Source: Clostridiales bacterium (GTDB lineage Bacteria; Bacillota; Clostridia; Lutisporales; Lutisporaceae). Taken from it: a stretch of DNA of 51,189 nt. Each line of letters starts with the position of its first letter. Position 1 is the first letter of the stretch. A program made the translations under genes and the position numbers. Shown in pieces: positions 29,103 through 37,880 of this stretch. Location: assembly GCA_012521375.1 (NCBI GenBank), contig JAAYMO010000226.1:1-51189 (forward strand). The letters are read 5' to 3'. The notes under the pieces are model-generated. The model saw nothing but the letters and a program-made list of their open reading frames with translations, was not told the origin of the DNA and ran no database searches.

Positions 29103-29558
29103 ATGTATATAGATATAAAAATAAAAAGGATAGAAAAAAATTTTCAATATGATTTCTCAATGCCTAAATACGCTACCTCTGGCTCTGCAGGTTTGGATTT
29201 ACATGCATGCATAGAAAAACCCATTACTATCAAACAAGGACATATATATAGGATTCCGACAGGTATAGCAATCCACATAAAAAACAAAGGAATAGCTGGT
29301 TTTATTTTTCCGAGGAGCGGTATAGCTTCTAAGCATGGTATCTCACTTGCTAATTCTGTTGGAGTTATTGATTCAGATTATACTGGTGAATTAATATGTC
29401 CTATAATTAATCTCGGGAGAGAAGACTATACTATTAACCCTGGGGAAAGGATAGCCCAAATTGTTTTTTTACCTGTATATACTGCAAGACTTATAATGAC
29501 AGAGCAATTAGATGAAACAACCAGAGGATCGAGCGGATTTGGTTCAACAGGCAAATAG
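29103..29558 (+). CDS. dut: dUTP pyrophosphatase
   Basis: Trimeric dUTPase, 151 residues, hydrolyses dUTP to dUMP to keep uracil out of DNA. The five family motifs are visible: ATSGSAGLDLHA, PRSGIASKHGI, GVIDSDYTGEL, GERIAQIVF and the C-terminal RGSSGFGSTG lid. An ATG at 29091 is in frame, but AGGATGGA (29088-29095) is better placed for the ATG at 29103, giving the usual MYIDIKIKRI start. It follows mlpA nearly without a gap. Confidence 0.95.
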   Translation: MYIDIKIKRIEKNFQYDFSMPKYATSGSAGLDLHACIEKPITIKQGHIYRIPTGIAIHIKNKGIAGFIFPRSGIASKHGISLANSVGVIDSDYTGELICPIINLGREDYTINPGERIAQIVFLPVYTARLIMTEQLDETTRGSSGFGSTGK

Positions 29559-29570
29559 TTGGTATATATT

Positions 29571-29622
29571 TACACCATAATCATATAAATACTATTGACA
29601 AGCAATAGAATAAAATGGTGTA
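29571..29622 (+). promoter_or_regulatory. Nested inverted repeat abutting the ymxH ribosome binding site
   Basis: TACACCAT (29571-29578) is complementary to ATGGTGTA (29615-29622); inside lies CTATTG-ACAAG-CAATAG (29592-29608). The outer 3' arm touches the AGGAGTG ribosome binding site. Could fold in the mRNA and affect ymxH translation, or stop dut transcripts. Confidence 0.45.
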
Positions 29623-29635
29623 GGAGTGAAATGTG

Positions 29636-29884
29636 ATGAGGTTAAGCAAACTATATGGAAAAGAAATTGTTACATTGCCAGATTGTGAAAGACTAGGATA
29701 TTTGGGAGACTGCGATATGCTTATAGACGATGAAACTGGAAAGATAAAATCCTTGATCATTCCTGAAAGTAAAGGTTTCTTTTCCTTATTTATTGATAAA
29801 AGATATTTAGAAATACCTTGGGAAAGAATAAAAAAAATTGGCAACGACATGATTATAATAGATTTTGCAGATATATTGAAATGA
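29636..29884 (+). CDS. ymxH: PRC-barrel protein YlmC/YmxH
   Basis: An 82-residue PRC-barrel domain protein: MRLSKLYGKEIVTLPDCERLGYLGDCDM, then IKSLIIPESKGFFS and YLEIPWERIKKIGNDMIIID. YlmC/YmxH proteins are a sporulation-associated family of unknown biochemical role. A GTG at 29633 is in frame, but the ATG at 29636 is at better distance from AGGAGTGA. It keeps its usual place near mlpA and an aspartate kinase. Confidence 0.9.
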   Translation: MRLSKLYGKEIVTLPDCERLGYLGDCDMLIDDETGKIKSLIIPESKGFFSLFIDKRYLEIPWERIKKIGNDMIIIDFADILK

Positions 29885-29931
29885 GGAGTGATGATATTCC
29901 TTATTTTAACTCAAAGAGACTTATGAATAAA

Positions 29932-29959
29932 TTGACACAGAATAGTCTTTTACTAAATA
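29932..29959 (+). promoter_or_regulatory. Possible promoter of the aspartate kinase gene
   Basis: TTGACA (29932-29937), 16-base spacer, TAAATA (29954-29959). A second -10-like TATAAT at 29996-30001 has no good -35. I looked for a lysine riboswitch in the 186-bp gap and did not see one. Confidence 0.4.
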
Positions 29960-30070
29960 AAATTTCCTTACCGCTATATATAATTACTTAAATGATATAA
30001 TAGACTTTTGAGAGAAAACTATTATAACCAATGACAATTGATAATATTTATTAAAAGCGAGAGGATATGT

Positions 30071-31300
30071 ATGAAATTTATTGTTCAGAAATTTGGAGGA
30101 ACTTCAGTCGCTGATCACGATAGGAGAAGTTTGGTAGTAGATAAAATTGGTAATGCAATTAAAAATGATTATTTTCCTATTGTAGTGGTTTCAGCTATTG
30201 GAAGAAGTGGAGATCCATATGCAACGGATACACTAATCAATTTTGCGAAATCCGCAGGTGTTGAACCTAATGCTAGAGAATTGGATTTATTGATGTCTTG
30301 CGGTGAAATAATTTCCTGTGTAGTTTTAGCTAATACATTAAAGAAAAACAGATATGAAGCAAAAGTATTTACAGGAGGTCAAGCAGGAATAATAACTGAT
30401 AATAATTATGGAGATGCTGAAATAATAAGAGTTGAGCCTGATAGTATATTAGCTTGCATGGAAAATAATATAATACCTATAATAGCTGGTTTTCAAGGAA
30501 TAACTGAAGATGGAAATATAACTACATTGGGAAGAGGAGGAAGTGATGTAACAGCAGCAATTATAGGAGAAGCAATAGATGCAGAGTTTGTAGCGATATA
30601 TACAGATGTAGATGGAGTTATGACAGCAGATCCAAATATAGTACACGATGCGAAAGTAATGGAAACCGTTTACTATGATGAAGTATTTCAAATGGCCGAA
30701 TACGGTGCTAAAGTTATACATCCAAGAGCAGTTGAAATAGCAATGAGAAGCAATATTCCACTTTTAATAAAAAACACGCTTAAAGAAAGCAACGGGACTT
30801 TAATAACTAACTATGATAAATCTAGAAGATACAGGCAGGATAAGGATGATAAAATTATTACTTCGATTGCACAAATAGGTAATAGGACGCAATTTAAAGT
30901 TATATTCGATGGTAGTGCAAAACAATATGAGGATGATACTATATTATTCAATATTATAGCTGCTGAAAAAATCAGTATTGATATGATAAATATTTATCCA
31001 GATATTAAAGTTTTTATAGTAGACGGTGCCATTGAATCAAGATTAAAGGATATTTTAGCATCTCAAGGTTATAATTTTGAAATTATATCAAACTGTACAA
31101 AAGTAACAATCATCGGTAATAGAATGAGAGGCATACCTGGTGTAATGGCCAAAATGGTTGAAGCCTTAAATGAAAATAATATAGAAATACTTCAAACCTC
31201 TGATTCTCATACAACAATTTCCTGTTTAATAAAAAGTGATAAAACAAACATTGCCATAAACGCATTACATAAAAAATTTGAATTAGATAAAGATAGGTAA
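30071..31300 (+). CDS. dapG: Aspartate kinase
   Basis: A 409-residue aspartokinase, first step of the aspartate pathway to diaminopimelate, lysine, threonine and methionine. The kinase domain has VQKFGGTSVAD, LDLLMSCGE, TLGRGGSDVTAA and AIYTDVDGVMTADP; two ACT domains follow from about residue 265 (regulatory). The proposed TTG start at 30038 lacks a ribosome binding site; the ATG at 30071 follows GAGAGGAT. By position (after ymxH) it matches Bacillus dapG. Which amino acid inhibits it cannot be read here. Confidence 0.92.
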   Translation: MKFIVQKFGGTSVADHDRRSLVVDKIGNAIKNDYFPIVVVSAIGRSGDPYATDTLINFAKSAGVEPNARELDLLMSCGEIISCVVLANTLKKNRYEAKVFTGGQAGIITDNNYGDAEIIRVEPDSILACMENNIIPIIAGFQGITEDGNITTLGRGGSDVTAAIIGEAIDAEFVAIYTDVDGVMTADPNIVHDAKVMETVYYDEVFQMAEYGAKVIHPRAVEIAMRSNIPLLIKNTLKESNGTLITNYDKSRRYRQDKDDKIITSIAQIGNRTQFKVIFDGSAKQYEDDTILFNIIAAEKISIDMINIYPDIKVFIVDGAIESRLKDILASQGYNFEIISNCTKVTIIGNRMRGIPGVMAKMVEALNENNIEILQTSDSHTTISCLIKSDKTNIAINALHKKFELDKDR

Positions 31301-31312
31301 AATCTATTGATT

Positions 31313-31359
31313 AAAATTATACACCTCATAGTCTAAGTGACTATGAGGTGTATAATTTT
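31313..31359. terminator. Perfect 21-bp hairpin, probable bidirectional terminator
   Basis: AAAATTATACACCTCATAGTC-type arm (31313-31333) pairs over 21 bases with 31339-31359 around the loop TAAGT. The arms begin with AAAA and end with TTTT, so it could terminate either strand; there is no further U-run. Confidence 0.85.
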
Positions 31360-31419
31360 GAATACAAAAAGGGTAAATGGAAAAAATACATTTACTATCA
31401 AGTTTAGGAGTGAATTGAA

Positions 31420-32130
31420 TTGGTTAATAAACTTTTATCAGAAAAGAGCTCAGAAGAAAATGATCGAAAACAAGTCATTGAGAAAACTCAGGAAAGCATT
31501 AAAGAATTAGGCCAAACTAATGTTCCAGAAACAAAAAGCAATATTCATGCCATGACTATAATAGGACAAATTGAAGGTCATATAGTGCTACCACCTCAGA
31601 ATAAAGCTACAAAATATGAACATATAATACCTCAGATTGTTGCTGTTGAAGAGAGTGATGATATAGAAGGATTATTGTTAATTCTTAATACTGTAGGAGG
31701 CGATGTTGAAGCAGGTTTAGCAATTGCTGAATTGATTTCTAGCATGAGAAAACCTACAGTTTCCATTGTATTAGGTGGAGGGCATAGTATAGGAGTACCT
31801 TTAGCTGTTTCGACTGACTATTCCTATATAGCACCTACTGCAACAATGACAATACACCCTATACGAATGAATGGCTTAATTATTGGAGTACCTCAAACTT
31901 ATGATTATTTTAATAAAATGCAAGAAAGAATAATAAATTTCATTGTGGATCATAGCAATATAAAAAGATCCACATTAAAAAAATTGATGTTTACCACAAG
32001 CGAATTAGCCAATGATGTGGGTACCGTTTTAGTAGGTTTGGAAGCAGTAAATTATGGATTAATTCATGAAATTGGTGGATTAAAAGATGCTTTAAAAAAG
32101 CTTAGAAGTTTAATAAAGGAGAAAAAGTAG
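31420..32130 (+). CDS. tepA: ClpP-class peptidase TepA
   Basis: A 236-residue member of the ClpP/crotonase serine peptidase group (B. subtilis TepA/YmfB). After a polar N-terminus (about 45 residues), [34 protein letters not shown], the nucleophile region [14 protein letters not shown] and the His region [10 protein letters not shown] are visible. It has no membrane segment. TepA has been linked to protein export and spore degradation in Bacillus. The TTG start follows TAGGAGTGA. It precedes spoIIIE, as in Bacillus. Confidence 0.9.
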   Translation: MVNKLLSEKSSEENDRKQVIEKTQESIKELGQTNVPETKSNIHAMTIIGQIEGHIVLPPQNKATKYEHIIPQIVAVEESDDIEGLLLILNTVGGDVEAGLAIAELISSMRKPTVSIVLGGGHSIGVPLAVSTDYSYIAPTATMTIHPIRMNGLIIGVPQTYDYFNKMQERIINFIVDHSNIKRSTLKKLMFTTSELANDVGTVLVGLEAVNYGLIHEIGGLKDALKKLRSLIKEKK

Positions 32131-32203
32131 AAAAACCTGATAACAAAATTATAAATTAGTATTTTCAAAGATATCACCTTATGCATAAAAGTCCAATAAA
32201 CTG

Positions 32204-32209
32204 TATAAT
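32204..32209 (+). promoter_or_regulatory. Isolated -10-like element upstream of spoIIIE
   Basis: TATAAT at 32204-32209 in the 150-bp gap after tepA; no convincing -35 at 17 bases. Listed as the best candidate for a spoIIIE promoter. Confidence 0.3.
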
Positions 32210-32280
32210 GTTTTATCCCTGTTTACTTTCAATAAAGGATTTTTCAATTTTATGTAGAATTTAAATTTGGGGTGATATCA

Positions 32281-34515
32281 TTGACGAAAAACAAAAAAGC
32301 AAATAGATTAAAATATGATATGCTTGGCATCTTTTTTATAGTTATAGCGATTTATTTTTATATTTCCATGTTTGATAATGATTCGGGTCTAGCTGGTAGA
32401 TTAATTAATAAAATATTATTTGGAATGTTTGGCATAGGTGCATATATTTTTCCTGTACTGCTTATTATTTTAGGTGTAGCAGCTTTTTATTTTAAAGGCA
32501 ATGTAAAACTAAATATAAAATTTTATTCTTTTTGTTTAGCATTTTTTACACTTTTAATGCTGTTATTCTTGATTAATATAGACATTTTCCAGGAATCTGG
32601 CTTGGATTATATAGAAACTCTTTTTGCAGCATATGAACTAGGTTCACAAAATATCGGTGGCGGTATAATCGGTACCGCTGTTGGTTTTTTAATGGTCAGC
32701 ATATTTGGCATTTCAGGGACCTATGTTGTTATATTTGGATTATTTTTTATTTCTTTAATAATGTTTACCGGAGTTACTGCAGCTAATATATTAAATTTCC
32801 TTAAATCAAGTATCCTTAAATTACTGACTTCTATTAACTCAAAAGGGAAAACAGTAAAAATGAATTCGAAAAAAAATGAAAGAAAAGAGAAAATTCCCTA
32901 TGATTTATCAGATGAAAATGATGATGACAACAAAATAGGTGATAATAAAATAAAAATAATAGACTTTACAAAAAAGTTCGATAGTAGCTTTAAGAATAAA
33001 CCAAAGGAAACAACTAAGGAAAGACAAAACATAATAAGCGTTGAAGAAAAAATCACATCGAGTAATACAAAATATTATCCACATTATACATTGCCAAGTA
33101 CAACATTACTTTTTCCGCCGCAAGATAATAAAAGTGGAAATATGAAAAAAGAAATAATGAGTAATGTTAAAATATTAGATGAGACTTTAAAGAATTTTAA
33201 TGTAGATGCTACAGTATCACAAGTGAGCGTAGGCCCATCTATTACAAGATATGAGCTTCAACTAAGCCCAGGAGTAAAGGTCAGTAAAATAGTTAATCTA
33301 GCTGATGATATTTCTCTAAGCATGGCAGCACAAGGTATAAGGATAGAAGCCCCAATTCCAGGTAAAGCTGCAGTAGGGATTGAAATACCTAATAAAGAAA
33401 TCACTACTGTTTACATACGGGAAGTTTTAGAATCAGATGAGTTCAAGAATGTAAAATCTGATATTGCTTTTGCATTAGGAAAAGATGTTGCAGGAAAGAA
33501 TATAATAGCAGATATAGCAAAAATGCCACATTTACTTATAGCAGGTGCAACCGGATCTGGCAAAAGTGTCTGTATAAATTCAATAATTATTAGTATATTA
33601 TTTAAAGCTAAACCAAATAAAGTAAAAATGCTGATGATTGATCCAAAGGTAGTAGAGTTAAGTGTTTATAATGGCATTCCTCATCTTTTAGTACCAGTTG
33701 TTACAGATCCAAAGAAAGCTGCTGGTGCACTAAATTGGGCTGTGTCAGAAATGACAGATAGGTATAAACTTTTTGCATCAAAGAATGTAAGAGATATTAA
33801 AAGCTATAATGCATTGTTTTCTAAAGATGACGATAGGTTACCTCAAATTGTAATAATTATAGATGAGTTATCTGATTTAATGATGGTTGCACCAAACGAA
33901 GTTGAGGACGCTATATGCCGTCTTGCTCAAATGGCTAGAGCAGCAGGTATACATTTGGTAGTAGCTACCCAAAGACCATCTGTGGATGTAATAACAGGTC
34001 TTATAAAAGCAAATATTCCTTCAAGAATCTCCTTTGCAGTAACATCGCAAGTTGATTCTAGAACCATACTTGACATTGGTGGAGCAGAGAAATTACTTGG
34101 GAAAGGTGATATGTTATACCACCCAGTAGGCAAAGCAAAACCTTTAAGGGTTCAGGGAGCCTATATTACTGAAAAAGAAGTCGAATCTGTAGTAGAATAT
34201 ATTAAAGGACAAGTATCGCCATCTTATAATGAAGATATTTTTGAAGAAATTGAAAACCATAAAAATGATAAAATTGATGAAGAAGCGGATGAATTGCTTA
34301 ATGATGCCATATCTCTTGTTGTTGAGACTGGGCAGGCATCTATACTAATGCTTCAAAGAAGATTAAAAATTGGTTACAGCAGAGCAGCAAGGATAATAGA
34401 TCAAATGGAAGAACGTGGAATCATTGGAGGTTATGAAGGTAGTAAACCAAGAAAGGTATTGATTAGTAAAGAAAAATGGGAAAGCATGCAAGAATCAGTA
34501 GAAAAACCACAATAA
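32281..34515 (+). CDS. spoIIIE: DNA translocase FtsK/SpoIIIE
   Basis: A 744-residue FtsK-family ATPase that pumps chromosomal DNA across a division or sporulation septum. Four membrane helices lie in the first 180 residues, then a charged linker, the alpha/beta motor (LLIAGATGSGKSVCINSII Walker A, about 415; IVIIIDELSDLMM Walker B) and the C-terminal gamma winged helix (RLKIGYSRAARIIDQMEERG) that reads polarity sequences. A GTG at 32272 is in frame; the TTG at 32281 sits better relative to GGGGTGA. Whether it serves sporulation or vegetative division cannot be told from this window. Confidence 0.95.
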   Translation: MTKNKKANRLKYDMLGIFFIVIAIYFYISMFDNDSGLAGRLINKILFGMFGIGAYIFPVLLIILGVAAFYFKGNVKLNIKFYSFCLAFFTLLMLLFLINIDIFQESGLDYIETLFAAYELGSQNIGGGIIGTAVGFLMVSIFGISGTYVVIFGLFFISLIMFTGVTAANILNFLKSSILKLLTSINSKGKTVKMNSKKNERKEKIPYDLSDENDDDNKIGDNKIKIIDFTKKFDSSFKNKPKETTKERQNIISVEEKITSSNTKYYPHYTLPSTTLLFPPQDNKSGNMKKEIMSNVKILDETLKNFNVDATVSQVSVGPSITRYELQLSPGVKVSKIVNLADDISLSMAAQGIRIEAPIPGKAAVGIEIPNKEITTVYIREVLESDEFKNVKSDIAFALGKDVAGKNIIADIAKMPHLLIAGATGSGKSVCINSIIISILFKAKPNKVKMLMIDPKVVELSVYNGIPHLLVPVVTDPKKAAGALNWAVSEMTDRYKLFASKNVRDIKSYNALFSKDDDRLPQIVIIIDELSDLMMVAPNEVEDAICRLAQMARAAGIHLVVATQRPSVDVITGLIKANIPSRISFAVTSQVDSRTILDIGGAEKLLGKGDMLYHPVGKAKPLRVQGAYITEKEVESVVEYIKGQVSPSYNEDIFEEIENHKNDKIDEEADELLNDAISLVVETGQASILMLQRRLKIGYSRAARIIDQMEERGIIGGYEGSKPRKVLISKEKWESMQESVEKPQ

Positions 34516-34547
34516 AATAGAGAAATATGGAGAAAAGAGGTAATATA

Positions 34548-34577
34548 TTGATATATTTGACGTATTTCAATTATAAT
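34548..34577 (+). promoter_or_regulatory. Probable promoter of rimO
   Basis: TTGATA (34548-34553), 18-base spacer, TATAAT (34572-34577), in the 130-bp gap before rimO. The inverted repeat TATTTC/GAAATA flanks the -10 box. Confidence 0.55.
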
Positions 34578-34645
34578 CGAAATATTTCATTACCCGGGAA
34601 ATCTATTATTTACAAAAATGGTTATTTAGGGAGAGATGTTACCAA

Positions 34646-35977
34646 ATGAATGTAGCAATGATATCATTAGGATGCGCAAAAAATCAAGTAGACTCAGAAG
34701 TAATGATGAAATTATTAAAAGATGGGAAGTATAAAACAACTGAAAACCCATACTTAGCTGATATTATCATAATCAATACATGTGGATTTATTGAAAAAGC
34801 AAAACAAGAATCTATTGATACCATAATTGAAATGGGACAATATAAAAATGTAGGAAAATGCAAATTACTAATAGCTACTGGTTGTTTATCAGAAAGATAT
34901 AAAGATGTATTACTAAAGGAAATGCCTGAACTTGATGCAGTTATAGGAACTGGAGATTATAAATCCATTGTTAGCGTAATAGAAAAATGTTTAAAAGGGG
35001 ATAAAATTATTTTATATGGAAATCAAGAAAAAATAAGTATAGATAAAATGAATAGATTGATTTCAACAAAAAAACATACTGCATATTTAAAAATTGCTGA
35101 AGGTTGCGATAATAGATGCACCTATTGTATAATACCCTCACTAAGAGGCAGATATAGGAGTAGAAATTGTGATGAAATATTAGCGGAGGCTCAATGGTTA
35201 GCATCGAATGGAGTAAAAGAGCTTGTTTTAATTGCTCAAGATACTACAGTATATGGAAAAGATTTGTATAATAAACTTATGCTCCCGAATCTCCTTAAAT
35301 CTATAGCAAAAATTGAAGGGATAGAATGGATAAGACTTTTATATGCTTATCCTGATGAATTTAATGATGAATTGATTGAAATTATAGCTAAAGAAGAAAA
35401 GATTTGCAAATATGTAGATATTCCTATTCAGCATGCAAGTAATAAAATACTTAAACTTATGGGGAGAAATACGTCGAAGGAAAAAATAAATGATTTGATA
35501 ACAAAATTAAGAAAAAAGATACCTGATATTACTATTAGAACTACATTCATTGTTGGATTTCCAGGTGAAGATGATAATGACTTTGAAGAATTAGTAGACT
35601 TTATAAACCAAGTTAAATTTGACAGAATGGGAGTTTTTACTTATTCAAGGGAAGAAGATACACCTGCTTATAAATTACCTAATCAAATAGATGAAGAAAC
35701 AAAACTTAAAAGACAGGATATATTAATGTGTACACAAATGAATATTTCTTTAAAGAAGAATTTAAGTTTGATCGGAAGAACAATGAAAGTGCTAATTGAA
35801 AACTATATAGATGATCAATACATAGGCAGAACCTATAGAGATGCCCCTGAAATAGATGGTTTTGTTTATTTTACTTCAGACAAAGATTTAGAAATCGGCG
35901 AGTTCGCTAATGTGCTTATAACAGATGCAACTGACTATGACTTATTAGGAGAGTGCGAATATGAATATAGCAAATAA
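34646..35977 (+). CDS. rimO: Ribosomal protein S12 methylthiotransferase RimO
   Basis: A 443-residue radical-SAM methylthiotransferase. The N-terminal UPF0004 domain has SLGCAKNQVDSE and the second-cluster cysteines (NTCGFI, ATGCLSER). The radical SAM cluster is GCDNRCTYCIIPSLRGRYRS, and a TRAM domain closes the protein. RimO modifies Asp88 of S12; the alternative paralogue MiaB would differ in its N-terminal motifs. Its last 17 bases overlap pgsA. Confidence 0.95.
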   Translation: MNVAMISLGCAKNQVDSEVMMKLLKDGKYKTTENPYLADIIIINTCGFIEKAKQESIDTIIEMGQYKNVGKCKLLIATGCLSERYKDVLLKEMPELDAVIGTGDYKSIVSVIEKCLKGDKIILYGNQEKISIDKMNRLISTKKHTAYLKIAEGCDNRCTYCIIPSLRGRYRSRNCDEILAEAQWLASNGVKELVLIAQDTTVYGKDLYNKLMLPNLLKSIAKIEGIEWIRLLYAYPDEFNDELIEIIAKEEKICKYVDIPIQHASNKILKLMGRNTSKEKINDLITKLRKKIPDITIRTTFIVGFPGEDDNDFEELVDFINQVKFDRMGVFTYSREEDTPAYKLPNQIDEETKLKRQDILMCTQMNISLKKNLSLIGRTMKVLIENYIDDQYIGRTYRDAPEIDGFVYFTSDKDLEIGEFANVLITDATDYDLLGECEYEYSK

Positions 35978-36515
35978 AATAACGGTCATTAGAATTATAC
36001 TTATACCAATATTTATGTTTTTTATGCTAACAGATATTACATATAATATGGAAGTAGCACTTATTATTTTTTTAATTGCATCTTTAACGGACAAACTTGA
36101 CGGATATTATGCAAGAAAATATAATTTAATAACTGATCTAGGTAAGTTTTTAGATCCTTTAGCAGATAAGTTGCTTGTAACAGCTGCTTTTCTTATATTT
36201 ATTGAACTAGGAAGAATAAGGGCATGGATTGTATTTGTCATATTAGCAAGGGAATTTGCAGTAACAGGATTAAGAGGAATAGCTGCCAATAGAAACATTG
36301 TTATTGCAGCTAGCTATTATGGCAAATTAAAAACTGTTATTCAAATAGTAACTTTAGTTATACTTTTCTTGGAAAACTATCCATTCACTCTTATTAATCT
36401 GCCCATGGATATTATATTAATATATATTACTTTGTTTATTACCATTGCCTCTGGTATAGATTATTTTATTAAGTATTTTAAAGCTATAGAGAAAAATAAT
36501 AATACAAAAAATTGA
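35961..36515 (+). CDS. pgsA: CDP-diacylglycerol-glycerol-3-phosphate 3-phosphatidyltransferase
   Basis: A 184-residue membrane enzyme with about five helices that makes phosphatidylglycerol phosphate from the product of CdsA. The CDP-alcohol phosphotransferase motif is complete: DKLDGYYARKYNLITDLGKF followed by LDPLADK (D-x2-DG-x2-AR-...-G-x3-D-x3-D). It is translationally coupled to rimO by a 17-base overlap and precedes cinA, the standard Firmicute order. Confidence 0.95.
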   Translation: MNIANKITVIRIILIPIFMFFMLTDITYNMEVALIIFLIASLTDKLDGYYARKYNLITDLGKFLDPLADKLLVTAAFLIFIELGRIRAWIVFVILAREFAVTGLRGIAANRNIVIAASYYGKLKTVIQIVTLVILFLENYPFTLINLPMDIILIYITLFITIASGIDYFIKYFKAIEKNNNTKN

Positions 36516-36530
36516 AAGGAAAATAAGGCT

Positions 36531-37769
36531 ATGAATTGCGAAATCATATGTGTAGGAACAGAATTACTACTAGGTGATATAGTAAATACTAATGCTCAAT
36601 ATTTATCTCAAAAATTGTCTTATGCAGGCATAGATGTTTATCATCAAATTGTAGTCGGTGACAATCTTGAAAGATTAGTTGAAGCAATAAGCATTGCTAG
36701 TAAAAGAGCAGATATAATTATTACAACTGGAGGATTAGGGCCAACTGATGATGATATCACAAGATATGGTATAGCAAAAGCTTTGGGTGTAGGAGTAGTA
36801 CTTGATGAACATTCATTGGAAAAGATTAAAGAAAGATTTGTAAGAAGTGGAAGACCTATGCCGTTTATCAATGAAAGACAAGCTTATATTCCAGCAGGCA
36901 GTAAGGCTATAGAGAATAATAACGGAACTGCGCCAGGGATTATTGGGGAGTATGATAGTAAAATATACATTGCACTTCCCGGCCCGCCTAGAGAAATGAA
37001 ACCTATGTTTGAAGAACAAATACTGCCATATCTAATACAAAAATCTAATTATACTATTAAATCACGGACATTAAAAGTAATTGGTGTAGGTGAATCAGCA
37101 CTGCAAGAAAAACTTGGGGATATTATGTTAAAGCAAAAAAATCCTACAATTGCATTATATGCAAAAGAAGGAGAAGTACATATTAGAATAACTTCTAAAG
37201 AGAAAAATTCCAATGAGGCAGACAAAAAAATAAAAGAAATTGAACATAAGATAATATGCATTCTAGAAAATAATGTATATGGTTACGATGATGATTCCTT
37301 AGAGTCTGTTGTGAATGATTTACTTCAAAAAAGAAAATTGACTGTTTCTTTTGCTGAGTCATGCACTGGAGGTATGATTTCAAGCAGATTTACAAATGTT
37401 CCAAATGCATCAGCTAGTTTCCTTAATGGAATAGTGTGTTATAGCAATGAAGCAAAAATAAATATTCTTGGAGTAAAGCGCGAAACAATAGAAAAATATG
37501 GTGCTGTAAGTATGGAAACAGCTGGAGAGATGGCAATGTGTATAAGAAAGCTATCCAAAACTGACATTGGCATATCTGTAACAGGTATAGCCGGTCCAAC
37601 AGGCGGCACAAAAATAAAACCTATAGGATTATGTTATATAGGAATAGATACTGGCAATGAAGTAAAAGTATTCTCTAATATCTTCAATGGTGATAGAAAT
37701 AAAATTAGGAGATGGGCGACCACGAGGGCATTAGATATATTAAGAAGAACAATTGTAGAAAATTTATAA
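36531..37769 (+). CDS. cinA: CinA family protein (MoaB-like plus NMN deamidase domain)
   Basis: A 412-residue two-domain protein. The N-terminal molybdopterin-binding-like domain has EIICVGTELLLGDIVNTNAQ and TTGGLGPTDDDITR; the C-terminal CinA domain (about 255-412) has VSFAESCTGGMISSRFTNVP and VTGIAGPTGGTKIKPIG. Family members act as NMN deamidases and ADP-ribose pyrophosphatases; in competent bacteria cinA is coupled to recA. Here recA is next but has its own SOS promoter. Confidence 0.95.
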   Translation: MNCEIICVGTELLLGDIVNTNAQYLSQKLSYAGIDVYHQIVVGDNLERLVEAISIASKRADIIITTGGLGPTDDDITRYGIAKALGVGVVLDEHSLEKIKERFVRSGRPMPFINERQAYIPAGSKAIENNNGTAPGIIGEYDSKIYIALPGPPREMKPMFEEQILPYLIQKSNYTIKSRTLKVIGVGESALQEKLGDIMLKQKNPTIALYAKEGEVHIRITSKEKNSNEADKKIKEIEHKIICILENNVYGYDDDSLESVVNDLLQKRKLTVSFAESCTGGMISSRFTNVPNASASFLNGIVCYSNEAKINILGVKRETIEKYGAVSMETAGEMAMCIRKLSKTDIGISVTGIAGPTGGTKIKPIGLCYIGIDTGNEVKVFSNIFNGDRNKIRRWATTRALDILRRTIVENL

Positions 37770-37791
37770 AGATTATGTTTGGTATTATTAT

Positions 37792-37820
37792 TTGACTTAT
37801 ATTAGGAATTGATTTATAAT
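37792..37820 (+). promoter_or_regulatory. SigA-type promoter of recA
   Basis: TTGACT (37792-37797), 17-base spacer, TATAAT (37815-37820). Near-consensus; the LexA box follows eight bases after the -10. Confidence 0.88.
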
Positions 37821-37827
37821 TAAATAA

Positions 37828-37839
37828 GAACAAATGTTC
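37828..37839 (+). promoter_or_regulatory. LexA (SOS) box of recA
   Basis: GAACAAATGTTC fits the Gram-positive LexA/DinR core GAAC-N4-GTTC exactly and lies over the predicted transcription start of recA. The same core occurs at the lexA locus in this window. Confidence 0.88.
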
Positions 37840-37843
37840 GGAT

Positions 37844-37880
37844 AAAGGAGGTGTAGCAGGGTAGCCTGCTATTGATTATG
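37844..37880 (+). promoter_or_regulatory. recA ribosome binding site separated from its start by a perfect hairpin
   Basis: AAAGGAGGTG (37844-37853) is an excellent Shine-Dalgarno, but the first ATG is at 37878. Between them TAGCAGG-GTAG-CCTGCTA (37854-37871) forms a seven-pair hairpin. Folding it out leaves about eight bases between AGGAGG and ATG. In-frame CTG 37866 and TTG 37872 are less likely starts. Confidence 0.75.

Noticed and set aside
29885-30070. Lysine riboswitch or T-box before the aspartate kinase
   Set aside because: I looked for a multi-helix leader with terminator and found only AT-rich sequence with weak promoter elements.
30449-30721. 90-residue minus-strand ORF rich in Tyr, Cys and Ile
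   Set aside because: It is the complement of the aspartate kinase gene, has no ribosome binding site and its odd composition follows from the antisense reading of an AT-rich gene.
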